DNA of 64,000 nt from Medicago truncatula (lineage: Eukaryota > Streptophyta > Magnoliopsida > Fabales > Fabaceae), in the NCBI RefSeq assembly GCF_003473485.1, contig NC_053049.1, positions 17,546,001 to 17,610,000 on the forward strand. The letters are read 5' to 3'. Of the stretch, positions 44,430-56,149 are shown in pieces; within the stretch, counting starts at the first letter, position 1, and each line of letters opens with the position of its first letter. The notes under the pieces were generated by a model. It was given only the letters and a program-made list of their open reading frames with translations, was not told the DNA's origin and searched no databases. The position numbers and the translations under genes are program-made.

Positions 44430-46249
44430 AAGTCTTATGGGAAATGGAAGCATTGATAATTCACATTTTTGTTCAAATTCAACTTGAACAATGTGGTTAA
44501 AGACAATTCACATTTGTACATGAGAAATTGAAGAGAAAAATGTAACTGTATTGCTTACAAAATGTGAAATTGGATATCGAACAAAGACTTCAGAATCTTC
44601 GGGATATAGCGCAAATGATTGGTACGCGGCATTGTGTGTTAGTGTTGTAAACATCGAGGTACCAATTCAATTCCTACAAAACACAGACTTCTGAACAGTT
44701 GATGTTGATGTTAAGTATTAAAATCAATTGAGGAATTATAGCATGAAACTAATGCTTCCTATTTCTAGATGTAAAATTTTGGCTCTCAAATTATTGACTT
44801 TAATTTTAACAGTTGCAAATAAATTTTTGCTACGTCACTCGTCTTAATACTACTCTCGCCGTATATTGCTTAATTGCACAGTTTTTATGAAAGAATATGA
44901 CAGATCCTTGTACTTTCAAGAATGTGCTGCCAAATAATTTGTAGTTAGTCTGAGTTTTTCTGTTGTGGAAAGACAGAGAATCTGTGACAGAAAATTGTTT
45001 GTTTATCATTAGTGTCCCCATCAAATTCCATGTTATTGCTTTAGATTTGAACCTGTAAAGGTACAAAGGAATCTCAATAATAGTGTAAACCAGGTAATGG
45101 GATCATTTGGTCTTTGAACATGGCTCATATAAGTCATATGCACACTATACATGTGTGATGTGTCTCAAACTCAAACTATGGTAGATTTCAAAATCTCACC
45201 TAGAAAAAAAATGCACACTATCAGTCAGAGACAGTGAAGCACGGACACGTGTCGGTGTCTGATACTGTACCAACATGACACCTCTGGTTACACTTAATTG
45301 TATCATTTTCTCAACTTATTATCTGTGTCGGTGTGTCAGTGTTCGTGTTCTACACAATAGTCTAAGGTGTTCTTTGTTGATTTATTTAATAAAAATATTA
45401 GTTTTCAGTTATGGACCTTATAGTCTAAGTAACCAACCTATTATTATTCTCTGAATTCAGATGATTCTGATTTTGCAAGTTTATCAAACAATAATTACAT
45501 TAACAACTACCATTATCATTTTTAATTGATAAGTTGATGCAGATGGGAAGTGGTAGTTGGGAAGGTAGGTGTTGGAGGTTATGATAATTTACTGCTGGTA
45601 CATCACTATCAAGCTAAACAATCAATATAAATTAGTTTAAGACTTTTGGTTGTTTATTTCTTAAAGACCACAATAACAGTTGCTACTAAAACTTTAGTCA
45701 AATCTATATTTGCTTTTAGAACGTGGTTGTCACCTTGATGAAGAACCAATTAACCGTGATTTCTCCAAACAAATTGGGGGACATGTGGGGAGCATATAAA
45801 ATACTATGTGGGGTAACCTAACATGATCCATACAATACTTTGCTTCCCACGTTTATCTGCTACTATGTTTTTTCCATTTCATTTTTTTACCAAACCAAAC
45901 TCATCTCATTCCATTAAAGAAAGGAGCATTGGTTAAGCAACCAAAACAAGTAACTTTTTATTAAAAGTAGTGTAATTATTACTTAATCAGTAGTCAAAAC
46001 TTATATTTTCAAGACAAATTTTCTATTTATGGATTTCTTAATCATTGCCCTGAGGGCATTAGTTAGCAAGACCCTTAGAGAAATCATCAATAATGCAATT
46101 TGACATCAACTATAACACAAACATTTATATAAGTTATGATGTATAGTTATGCTTTTACAAATGAATGTAATATTATATAATATTTAGTTTTACAAATTTC
46201 TGGATCCGTCAATGATGAAGAATAAATCAATTATAAGAGGTGTAAAATA
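44430..46249. other. Intergenic with one MITE-like inverted repeat
   Basis: Around 45226-45350, GAAGCACGGACACGTGTCGGTG on one side and TCGGTGTGTCAGTGTTCGTG on the other are a degenerate inverted pair of a known legume MITE style. Otherwise AT-rich and without gene signal. Confidence 0.4.
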
Positions 46250-46450
46250 TGAGGCTTAGTTAACTCCCATCAACCAAGAAGAGCTTTCTAAGTATCTATA
46301 GCAATTGGACAAGTAACAAAAAAGTACCAAGCATTTTCACCATAATTACCACTAGGAATACAATTTTTCATAAAACAATACATTTTTTGTTGCAAGCTTG
46401 AGTCTAGTTGGGGGACAATCTAAGCATTTTCCACATGAAATACCAATCAC
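46250..46450 (-). mobile_element. LINE remnant (zinc-finger end of reverse transcriptase ORF)
   Basis: On the minus strand one frame reads CIPSGNYGENAWYFFVTCPI then AIDT-stop-KALLG. This matches the Cys/His motif (zf-RVT: C-x-x-C...E-x-x-x-H-x-F-x-x-C) at the end of plant LINE ORF2, with several conserved positions changed. Stops are present. Only about 200 bases are recognisable. Confidence 0.55.
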
Positions 46451-47420
46451 CATTAACTCGTATTATGTGATGATTGTGGAGTTGAAGGTATATGTGATGA
46501 CGGTTCTAGTACTGATATAGACAGCAGTGATGATTAAGTTGTTGGAAGAGAGAGTTCTGGGTTCAGATGGTGGGTTTGGTTTTGTTGTAGAACCTCTTCC
46601 TATAATGACCAATCCAAAGAACCATCTCAAAAGTTGAAGGCCAATATGAACTATGATAAGGCTGGTGGTGATGTTGGTCCATCTTCTGTTGCAGATGACA
46701 TTAATGTTGGACCACAATTACAACCAAAATTTTCTTGTTGCAGACCTTGTATCAGCCTTTAAGGCAACTCAATCCCAACCCAATGTTAATTCGACAATGA
46801 ATTCAACCACGGCTAATCATGCTCCAATTGTTGTTTCTAATCATGTCCAAGCAAAAGCAACACATAATAGTCTTAAACCATTTAAGTTCTGCAGAAATAG
46901 ATTGCCCATAATTATGTATGTTTTGATATCGTTCAATACGTGTTTTTTTAGAAAAATACAACTCAACGAAAGTTTGTCAGGAGAATTGATAGAATGAGAA
47001 AATTAAAAGGCGTCGACATTAAGGGCCCTGAAAGTGATGTTGAACAACCATTGACCATTGATGATCAATAAGGTCTAACTAAGAATGGTGTTCAATCGGA
47101 TAGTTCCTCTTAAACTTTCAACATTGTAAGCTTCCTAGCTAAACTGTGAACAATCTCATTGTTTTATATGTCTCATTATCATTTAATGCTAGACAAAGGG
47201 AAACACCACACAACCAATGTATTCTGCCTAGGCTGTTGATAACATTGATAACAATAACAAGAAGGTAGTGATAACTTAACCTATTTTATATATTACTACA
47301 TTTAGGGTAATCAGAACCAAAATGATTTGATGTTGTTATTTGCAGCATATTGACAGTGGTAATGAATTGCTGAACCTAAGGATAAGAAGATGTCATGATG
47401 AACAATCGATTCATTTTGGT
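46451..47420 (+). pseudogene. Degenerate coding sequence, family not recognised
   Basis: Pieces with coding-like composition occur at 46653-46997 (Asn/Ser/Thr-rich, with several frames) and at about 46950-47071, where one frame reads RKFVRRIDRMRKLKGVDIKG and ends ESDVEQPLTIDDQ-stop. Splice-like signals flank 47345 (TTATTTGCAG). Frames are broken and no start is convincing. It may be part of a LINE or other transposon next to the LINE remnant. No function is assigned. Confidence 0.3.
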
Positions 47421-47763
47421 GTATTTAGATGACACTATGTTGCTATTTTATGCCATGGATATTTTCTTGTTTATGTTAATTTTGGTACATTTTGGCTTTT
47501 AGTAATTGCCATATGGATTTCTAATTGACAATCACTAAGACAATTTATTATATATCGAGCTTATGTGATAAGTTCGCATTATTTATTGGCTTTTAGTAAT
47601 TTAGTAACAATCAAGCTTGCTATGAAACCAAATTAATTCACACAAATTTGATGTTGAACACTACAAAATAATTGGACACATGAAAGAAACTTCCTTTCAT
47701 TCATTCATTGATAATTCAATAAGTTACAAACCCCACACTTCCTAACCAAGCAATCTATTTTTC

Positions 47764-47817
47764 ATATAAATAAATAAATGAACATAAACCCCACACTTCA
47801 TTTCTCTTAAACCCTAA
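47764..47817 (+). promoter_or_regulatory. TATA box and telo-box before prohibitin
   Basis: ATATAAATAAATAA lies about 65 bases before the start codon, and AAACCCTAA (a telo-box) is at 47809-47817 in the presumed leader. Telo-boxes are common in plant genes for translation and mitochondrial growth, which fits the product. Confidence 0.55.
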
Positions 47818-47836
47818 CAAACTCTTCTCCAAAAAA

Positions 47837-49482
47837 ATGGGAAGCAACCAAGCCGCAGTCTCCTTCCTAACCAACCTCGCCCGTGCCGCTTTCGGCCTCG
47901 GCACCGCCGCAACCGTTGTCAACACCTCCCTCTACACCGTCGATGGTGGCCAACGCGCCGTCCTCTTCGACCGTTTTCGCGGAATCCTCGACCAATCAAT
48001 CGGTGAAGGAACCCATTTCCTCATCCCATGGGTTCAAAAGCCTTACATCTTCGATATCAAAACTCGTCCCCACACATTCTCTTCAATCTCTGGCACCAAA
48101 GATCTTCAAATGGTTAACCTAACTCTCCGTGTTCTTTCTCGTCCTGATACTGAGAATTTACCTACCATTGTTCAGAATCTCGGTCTCGAATACGACGAAA
48201 AAGTTCTTCCTTCAATCGGTAATGTTATAATTCTTTACAGAACTTGAAAATTATATAAAATGTATATTGATTATTGATAGAAGTATTTAGGGCCTGTTTG
48301 GATAAACAACTTATTTGCAGCTTACAGCATTTATGCATAAGATTACTTTAGCAAATTTTATATCAAATGAAGTTAAATTGCTTTTGTATATCCTATAAGC
48401 TGGTTTTATAAACTATATTGGAGAACTTATGAAAATAAGCTGAAAAAAGCTTGTGAAAATTGTTATAAGCTGATTTCACAAGCTCTCCCAAACAGTCTCA
48501 CAAAACTTATACTAGTAGATAAGCTTAAATAAGCCAATCTATATATTTCTTGGTGTAATTTGACTTGAGACACATGTAAAAATGTAGTTTTGCACTGTCG
48601 GTGCATGAAAATTAATTTATTTGGCGTGGTTAGGTTGGTAAAATAGAGTGACACCATCAGTGCATGAAAAATAATCTATTTGGCATGAGTTGATTGGCAA
48701 AAAGTTTTATACGCTGCATGAAAATTAATCTATTTGGCGTGACTTGGTTGGAAAAGTAAGTTTTACACTGTCAGTCAATGAAAATTAAAAATTAATTTAT
48801 TTGTTGTGTTTTGATTACACTGTCGATGAAAATTAATCTCTTGATAGAATGAGTACATTGAGGCTTATATAGCCAATTTAAAAAAACTAACTCCTTGATA
48901 ATGCAGCGAATATGTAACTAACTTTTACATCTTTGATGGGTAATGAAGTTTTGAAAGCTAAAAAACTAACTCCTTGATAATATAACGATTATATAACTAA
49001 CTTTTACATCTTTGATAGGTAACGAAGTTTTGAAAGCTGTTGTGGCGCAATTCAATGCTGATCAGCTCCTTACAGAGCGTCCACAGGTGTCTGCACTTGT
49101 CCGGGAGAGCCTTGTCCGGCGTGCTAAGGATTTTAACATCGTTCTTGATGATGTGGCGATCACACATTTGTCTTATGGTACTGAATTTTCGCGTGCTGTG
49201 GAGCAGAAGCAGGTGGCTCAACAGGAAGCAGAGAGGTCGAAATTTGTTGTGATGAAGGCAGAGCAAGAGCGTCGGGCTGCGATTATTCGGGCTGAAGGTG
49301 AGAGTGAGGCTGCTAAGTTGATTTCTGATGCTACTGCTGCTTTTGGGAAGGGGTTGATTGAACTTAGGATGATTGAGGCTGCTAGGGAAATTGCAAGGAC
49401 GTTAGCGAAATCGCCTAATGTTACTTATCTTCCTGGTGGAAATAACATGATCATGTCTCTTAATACTCCAACTGGTCGTTGA
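47837..49482 (+). CDS. PHB: Mitochondrial prohibitin (type I, PHB3-like)
   Basis: Exons 47837-48218 and 49019-49482 encode 281 residues. The N-terminus carries a hydrophobic anchor (about 8-30), then the SPFH/band-7 domain ([50 protein letters not shown]) and a C-terminal coiled coil ([20 protein letters not shown]). Type I and type II prohibitins form ring complexes in the inner mitochondrial membrane that hold and stabilise membrane proteins and AAA proteases. The sequence groups with type I plant PHB by eye ([15 protein letters not shown]). Exon 1 is notably rich in C-ending codons. The stop is followed after 9 bases by a strong donor (G|GTAAGT) leading to a 3'-UTR intron. The coding intron has several repeats, including a duplicated acceptor. 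Confidence 0.95.
48289..48500. mobile_element. Probable MITE in the prohibitin intron
   Basis: GGGCCTGTTTGGATAA at the left and CTCCCAAACAGTCTC at the right are an inverted pair, with internal ATAAGCTG and CAGCTTA repeats between. This is a common plant MITE style. No target duplication was fixed. Confidence 0.6.
48585..48840 (+). repeat. Tandem repeats in the prohibitin intron
   Basis: About four units of 55-65 bp share GCATGAAAATTAATCTATTT and GGCGTGACTTGGTTGG, with gradual decay toward the 3' end. Confidence 0.85.
48881..49038 (+). repeat. 79-bp tandem duplication spanning the splice acceptor
   Basis: Units 48881-48959 and 48960-49038 each contain the end of the intron, the acceptor and the first ~20 bases of exon 2 (AACGAAGTTTTGAAAGCT or its variant). 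In unit 1 the acceptor TTTGATAG reads TTTGATGG, so it is dead, while unit 2 keeps the AG. Joining at unit 1 would reach a stop (CTAAAAAACTAA), so loss of its AG protects the frame. Confidence 0.92.
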
Positions 49483-51400
49483 TTGTTGTTGGTAAGTGAT
49501 CTTTTTTCTCAATATTCAATTTTTGGTGTTTGATTTTTCATTGCTAGGTTTTGAATTGTGGCAATAGTTGTGGATTGCAGTCACATTGCACATATATCAA
49601 CAAAAACCTTAAGGTTACTGTTCATATTGTGGCTGCAAACCTTTTTTATAACTCGGGTTTATTGCTACATTACAATCTGCATGAGTGTTTATTCTCTTTA
49701 TTTATGGTTACAATTGGATATAGATGGATATTTAATGGTTTAATAATTTGCATTAATTTCAAATGTATTAGAAATTGTCATTGTTATTCCAATTCCGGTT
49801 AAGTAGCGGGTTCTGAAGTTGTGGGTAAATGCAATGGATTTAGCACTCTATAAGCAGGAAAAAAAAAAACACCATGTTGTAGATCTCTTTTTATTTTCAT
49901 TTTCGTTTCCATTCATTTTGAGAACTTCAGTTAGAGTTCATTTTTCATGCGTGACCTGGTAGTTTAAGATTTGCATGATCAATTATGCTTGTGAAATTGT
50001 ATTCCTACCTGTATTCTTCCGGGAGTGTGGCTTGTTAGTGCCCTCATCCTGTTTGGAGCATTCTGTTCGTAGTTAAGCTTAATTGAATTAGTGGAATAAG
50101 ACTAGTAATCTAAGACATCAATTAATTGAACGAATTATTAACAATTAAAGAAACCACTCAAATTGTGGTCATGCGGTCTATTTGCAAACAAATATGACCA
50201 ATACAGTTGCAATTTCTGTTGTTGAGTCCCTAAAACCCTTGTTGCGGTCACAATTGGAGCTGTGGATTGCAATTCAAAACTATATGCTAATAATTCATTG
50301 GGCATATTAAATCTAGTGTTTATGGTAACTATTGAATGCATCTTGATATTTTCACAAGGTATTTTAAATTCCTCTACAAGTATTTTAATTCAGCTAGAGC
50401 AATATCATGCAGGTTGATCCCTGATAGTAAGTAATTATCATATATTTAAAAGAAAATTTTCTTCTACAAGTTGCCATTTTCTTATTCAGAGTTCAGAAAC
50501 TTTCTAGATTCTGAATGTGTCCAACTTACATGTGGAAAGAATATAAAATGTCTCATGACAAGTAAGGTGCTTACGATCTATCCAAATAATAATGGTTTAG
50601 TTTACTTTGCATATGACAATATTCAGTTAGTTAATGATGGTATAGGTAGGTATATTGGGCCATATCTCTTAACATGCTATGCTTTAAATAGTTTGATAGA
50701 GAGAGCGTAGAAAGGTTGAGGATGATCGGAGATCATCATGAAGCAAGTAAAAATAAGAATGACATCAATTCAGTACAACAATTGAGAGTTCCATTTAATG
50801 CGAGCTGTGATGCCTTGAAAGAAGCTGAGATATCTAGGGATCGGAACTGAGTTAAAATCTTGACATTACATTCTTAATTTAATAAATGCACGAGACACTA
50901 GTGTAAAGAACGCAGTGAAATTTTGGGTGCACGCTAACTACTGCTTCACTCCTTTTAACTCAATTGTTATGAGTTAGTTTGATGTTGTATGTTAGGAGAA
51001 TTATGAGTGATTATCCACCTATAAATGATTGAATCAGGGGTTGTTTGTTACTCTTTGAAACTGAATGTGTCTGCCTCTTCTTCCCCTTCAAAAAAGTAAA
51101 ACAAATGCTTTTAAATTTGTTTTTGAATAAAGTAGTTTGAATTTTGATGTTAATATCTCACATTTCCTTGTTTATTCCAGGGCTCAATGATCCTTTTATG
51201 GTGCAATGGCGTGGTTGGAATTAGATTAGTCTTGAGGTTTTGCTGAAAGGAAGCTTTTCTTTTGTTGTAGGCCCGATCTCATCTGACCAGAATTCAATAG
51301 AATTTTAGAAATGTAGAAATAATTTTGGCACTTCTTGTTTATGGATAATTAATGAGTTTTATGTGTACAATGGTGACTACATGCTTGGAATATATTGGGT
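49483..51400 (+). other. Prohibitin 3' UTR with an intron
   Basis: A canonical donor (TTGTTG|GTAAGTGATC) begins an intron at 49492. A good acceptor (CTTGTTTATTCCAG) ends it at 51180, followed by about 200 bases that look like a terminal UTR exon. The junction is only 9 bases past the stop, too close to trigger nonsense-mediated decay. The intron (1.69 kb) has no recognised gene; a 79-codon frame at 50471-50710 has no family features. The 3' end position is a guess. Confidence 0.6.
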
Positions 51401-51619
51401 GACATGAAATTGAGTAATACTTTCTTGGGGTTTAGTACATAAGTAGTAACTCTAAAAAATTACAACCAGTGACATCTGGTAGACAGATTCTAGGTCCACT
51501 AATTATCATAATTTGAATCCATGTAGCTACACACTTTTTTAGATTCTTGTACCAGAACTCAAGTTTTGGTCATTAATAAACAAGCTTTTGCAATCGACTA
51601 AGATTGAAATAGTTTATTA

Positions 51620-51765
51620 TAGGCTTAATTAAGTTTTTGGTTCCTATAAATATCTGCAGTTTAGTTTTTAGTTTCTATAAAAACAAATCACACCTTTTAG
51701 TCCCTACAAATTTTTTCGTTAGTGTTTTTAGTCCCTGTTAAATTAAAATTTGTTTAATTATGCTT
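51620..51765. repeat. One arm of a dispersed legume repeat
   Basis: GGCTTAATTAAGTTTTTGGTTCC followed by repeats of TTTAGTCCCTAC/GT is a familiar arm of legume foldback elements. Its partner arm is not visible. Confidence 0.45.
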
Positions 51766-51879
51766 AAACTTCTATATTTTTTTTACAGACATTCATAACA
51801 TCGTAAAACCCCAAGAAAGTATTCTACAGTAAGCCCTGTCTTATACCATGTATCAAACAGGTCTAAGGTTTATTACCCC

Positions 51880-52130
51880 TATATGCTAATGGTGATTTTG
51901 AGTTAATTGTTCAAGATTGTTGTGATCTCTTTTCTAGTTTTATTAATGTTGATGTTATTCATGTTAAAAGAAGCCAAAATGTTGAGGCTCATAGACTAGT
52001 TGGCATAGCCAAGTATGAAGGTTGCAGAACTTGGTTGGGGCATGTCCCAAACTTGTTAAACTCTTCTAATTTGTATCCTTATTCTGTTGCTATCTAAAAT
52101 AAGCAGTGTTTGACCGTAAAAAAAATGTGA
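51880..52130 (+). mobile_element. LINE 3' remnant (RNase H end)
   Basis: One open frame reads ELIVQDCCDLFSSFINVDVI then HVKRSQNVEAHRLVGIAKYE and CRTWLGHVP, matching the RNase H end of plant LINEs. It ends with a stop and an A-rich stretch (52119-52126). It abuts the F-box 3' flank that follows. Confidence 0.8.
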
Positions 52131-54020
52131 ACTTTAATGAGTTTCTATTTCTTTCAAGCTCTCATGCTTATTTTACTTAAGAGATTCATCATAATCTCTG
52201 ATCCTGTGGTTTCTAACACAAACAGAGGAGCAGCGCAAAGATATAGCGCTCTATAACACGCCTATATTCTACAACAAACTTCAAATGGTTCATCTAATCC
52301 AAAGCAAATGGACAACTAAAACTCATTGAGGTTGTCCAAGTCACGTTAAAAGAATGTGCAAAAGCAGTTGCAATTGACATTCATTTTTTTTTTTGAGTCA
52401 TACACATAGGTTAACTTTTCCTTATCAATGAACCAATGATATGGCAGTGAGGAATTTTTCGTATTCAACCATGTCGTTCCAAACCCTCATATTCATGAAC
52501 GTTAAGCTGAGTATGCAGGTTTCTCCAACTCACCACATGAAACAGTAAATTTGCAATTATTTTTATACTAGTCAAATGAATCATTCGTTAGAGAAAAAAA
52601 TAGAACGTCGACTATTATTGGAGAAGGATTCTGACTACAAATAGGGTTACCATCTGATTCAAACCCCTACATTTGTTGTTTTAGGGTCATGGTTTGATGG
52701 TAGGATTGGATAAACTCATGATAATAAATACTCACAATTCATACATTCAATCTCTAAGTGTGTATTTGGAATAGGTTTTTCTCACAAAGACCAACCTCAA
52801 AACATGATAAAAGAACGAAGCCAAAGAAAAATTAACATCAGAAATTGGATTCACCAAACCCAACTTGGGAAGATGTTACTAGTATACAAAATCAGGATAT
52901 CTAAAGAGTTACCTAACTTGCACTGTTCCAAACTATAGTACATTCATACCTACCTTCTGAAATTTCAATTTCTGCATTTATATTTATTATTAGGCAGTAT
53001 TATAAACCAGAAGATTGTACATCAGCGGCAAAATAAAGCATTGGGTGCAAGTTCAAGTCTTTAAAGACGATTATTCACTTTGTTTCTCTAAAGAATGAAA
53101 GAATGGAGAGCAAGACTTGTGAAATTCATTGAACTTGATACTTTAACAAAGATGCTCAAAATAAAACTCAAATATTTCAGTCAGCTAGTCTCAATTTTGC
53201 AGAAAACTTCATTAGCTAGCATACAACTTCTTGGACGTCCCAAAATCATACAAATTCAACTTTCTAAAATAACACTTTTGGGCAAGAAAATTAACTTCAG
53301 ATTGTAAATACTAAAACCTGTGATAAATTTTGTTCATTTTAATCTCAATGTAAGATGCATGTATGATCATAAACTTCAATATGAGAATACATAAATAGAG
53401 CAGAGTAAACAAAGCAATCTAGATCAATAAATTATAACTCGCATGCTACCGATTAGTGTTGAATCAAAACTACAATTTAGCATTGGAGTCTTTTAGAGAT
53501 TCCATGTCTCAAAATCTATAATAAAGATGATTGTAAATTAATCAATTCTAAAGCTACAATACCATACCTTTGGTGCTGACGAAAGGTGTATGATGTGGAA
53601 AATCGTCATTCTGAAGCAACAAAACAATTTTATAACTGACTTCTAACAACCAAACTCACATTCATTGATCAAGTGGCACACTCTAAGCACAACATGCCTG
53701 AATGGCTTAAAACTAATTACTAATTGAAGCAACAAGGCCTCAAGCTTTTATCCTCAATTTCATGTCAATATAACCACGGGAATACATAAACAAAGTAGAG
53801 TAAATAGGCAATTTATATCAATCAATTAGGTTTTAATTGCTACCAAGAACAAGTAGATTATATATCTCATTTCTCCATACAAATAAATGTCAAATAACAA
53901 AGTGACAGTGTTATGGAGTATAGAACTCTGGAATTAGTCACAGTTTCTAGATAACTTCATAACATTCATCTTCATATAAAATGCTAAATCTAAGAACAAA
54001 GTTCATGAATCACTAGCTGA
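52131..54020 (-). repeat. 3' flank of F-box gene, copy 3 (inverted)
   Basis: Reverse complement of 11710-13840 and of 21129-23520. It lies directly 3' of the intact F-box gene, so this copy probably shows the ancestral arrangement. Confidence 0.9.
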
Positions 54021-54022
54021 AA

Positions 54023-55159
54023 TTATTCATTCCTTGGAAAAGGAAGAAGATTCTCCTTATAGATTGCCATGTGCGTACAAAATGAATCGCCTTGAACTTC
54101 AATTCTTTCAACCCTTTGGGTACTTAAATCAAGCCAGCCTAGCTCAAGATCTTCTTCCCTGAAGAATATACGGTTCTTGTTCCCTACTGAGATAGGACAG
54201 ACAATCGAACAATTATAAGGCCCGACAACAAACAGCTTGGTCCATGATTGCTTGATACCCACTTCACCCAAAACCCATATATGAAAATCAGGCGTCCTGT
54301 CATAATTAAATATGACAGAAAGAGAGTCGTTTAACTCCACCAAGTGAAAGTTGTATGATCTATATTTTACATCTGAAGAAGGTAAGGTAGTTGCAATGAA
54401 TGTCTCTTTGCTAAAGTTGAATGACACTATATCATTATCATGTAATTCGGTAAACCAGTGGCAAAATCCATTCAAGTTCACCATATACCTACCTGTGTAA
54501 GAAACATGCATATCATCAAATCCATCAAGTTTCCTCCAAGAATCACTTTTGAGACTATATATCTCCCAAAAAGGTTCATACAACTTGCCTTCAAATTCTA
54601 TGGGATCTCTAAGCTTCCGAATCACCTTAAAATCATTCGTAACACAGTCATAACCAAACCCATGAGGAGGAAGCTTGTTTTCCACCGGTTGAATGCTAGG
54701 AGGAATGATCTTGAATTCTGAGGTTGTAGGGTTCCATAACACAGTCGTTAACTTTTGATATAGACAAAGAGTGCCATTAACACTAGCAGAACCCAAAATG
54801 AAAATAGCAGGAGGAGCATCGGCATTGGCGTCTTGTTGAAATGGAAGTGGGCAATCTAAATTAGCCCTAATTTCAAACCTTTCACCAGAAAGAATGGAAA
54901 GAGATTGCTGAATGTGAAACCCTGACCGTTCCAATATGAGGAGACGGATCTCAGCTTCGTCATGGTGTTTGGAAATGAGGAAATTGGTGCGGAACATGTT
55001 CATGAAATTAGGGTTTTGGAATAAAAGTGACCATGATTTTTTAGCACAGGTAAAACGTTTGAGAGATTTAATAGGCAATTTAGAGAGAATGGAGAAAGCA
55101 ATGTCATCGTGAATGTGAGAAACAGAAGTACTTACCTTCTTCTTTGAAGCAGCAGCCAT
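54023..55159 (-). CDS. F-box protein with F-box-associated domain
   Basis: A single exon of 378 residues. The F-box lies at about 16-60 (HDDIAFSILSKLPIKSLKRF) and should bind SKP1 in an SCF E3 ubiquitin ligase. The rest (about 110-370) is the beta-rich F-box-associated domain with marks such as GFGYDCVTNDFKVI, YSLKSDSWRKLD and NGFCHWF, thought to bind the target. All three lesions of the paralogue at 10226-11709 are absent here. It lacks the ~35-residue insert and the Asn-rich repeats of that copy. Legume genomes carry hundreds of such genes and the target is unknown. The leader shares GATTTTCTGCTTAGGTTTC with the pseudogene, so promoter and gene moved together. Confidence 0.93.
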   Translation of the reverse strand: MAAASKKKVSTSVSHIHDDIAFSILSKLPIKSLKRFTCAKKSWSLLFQNPNFMNMFRTNFLISKHHDEAEIRLLILERSGFHIQQSLSILSGERFEIRANLDCPLPFQQDANADAPPAIFILGSASVNGTLCLYQKLTTVLWNPTTSEFKIIPPSIQPVENKLPPHGFGYDCVTNDFKVIRKLRDPIEFEGKLYEPFWEIYSLKSDSWRKLDGFDDMHVSYTGRYMVNLNGFCHWFTELHDNDIVSFNFSKETFIATTLPSSDVKYRSYNFHLVELNDSLSVIFNYDRTPDFHIWVLGEVGIKQSWTKLFVVGPYNCSIVCPISVGNKNRIFFREEDLELGWLDLSTQRVERIEVQGDSFCTHMAIYKENLLPFPRNE

Positions 55160-55821
55160 GGAGATTGGAGCTGAAAATCACGAAGAAGAAGAAGAAACCT
55201 AAGCAGAAAATCGGTCTCGGTGAAGTGAGTGAGAAAAAAATATAGGGTCACAAAAAATTGTTTCATTTAAGAATCAAGTTCAAATTCTCCCAAACAATTT
55301 GTCATTTGATTATCATATCTAATTGGTTTAATATGTTACTTTTTTCTAATTCTTTTATCATAACCATTGAATGCTAAGATTTGCCTAATTCAATGCAGCA
55401 AAGGATCACCTACCAAATGCTGGAAAAATGGTAGCCTCTAAGACAATGAAGTGTGGTTTTATTGAAACACGCGAAGAGTGGGCAAATCCATATTCTTAAC
55501 ATTTCGTGGTTACGAGTAAAGTGTATTTCATTAGCAATATTTAATGAGTCTTGTTAACGAATATAAAAGACATACATATTCTTTTATAGATATCCTCATA
55601 GGTCTTTTATTTATTTAAAACTTTTCTTAATATATGTAAAACAACCTAAAGTGACACTTAATATAAGACGTAGGGAGTAATATGCAAGAGAAGAAATCAA
55701 CATGAATGACGCTCATTGCGTACAATAATAGCGAGTATTCAACGTGAAAACAAAAATCAATATCAATGTATCATATAGGAGGAGCTTTGGGAAACCAATT
55801 TTTTGATGTGTTATTCAATAC
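55160..55821. other. F-box leader and intergenic sequence
   Basis: The first ~80 bases are the shared F-box leader. Positions 55260-55370 match 20060-20180 inverted. The rest is AT-rich without features. Confidence 0.5.
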
Positions 55822-55994
55822 CTGCTTGACTGAAACAATAGGACAATGGTTGTCAAACTTGTTGAACTTAATTGAATAGTTTGTGTCAAAATAGTGTATA
55901 TTGCATTCTTCAATATCCCTCATGTAAAGCTGCGTTCCAAGTTTTGAAAATATATTGTCTGGAACATTATTTTTGGGATCATCCCTGATTGCAT
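55822..55994 (-). pseudogene. Exon fragment of organellar phenylalanyl-tRNA synthetase
   Basis: On the minus strand, after TTTTCAG, the text reads DAIRDDPKNNVPDNIFSKLG, then TQLYMRD, YFDTNYSIKFNKFD and CPIVSVKQ, before CAG|GTATTG. This is the segment of the organellar (mitochondrial/plastid) phenylalanine-tRNA ligase that runs from the conserved RDDP-NNVPD motif to SVKQ-NFDDVLVP. The splice-site-like ends are kept. A small deletion with frameshifts removes the conserved HPIG-like residues between YMRD and YFDT. With no neighbouring exons, it is a transposed exon relic. Recognition is by memory of the family, without alignment. Confidence 0.75.
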
Positions 55995-56149
55995 CTGAAA
56001 AACCAAGAAGCACAAATAATAAGAATTTCATGAACCAAAGAATATGTTTCAATAAAAATATTGACATAAAGCAACATTGCACTGCACACATAAAGGTGTA
56101 TACAAAGCAAGAAAAATAGACTAGTTAAAACAAGTTATACATTTCCCAT

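Noticed and set aside
50471-50710. 79-codon frame inside the prohibitin 3'-UTR intron
   Set aside because: No recognisable motif and better explained as intron sequence.
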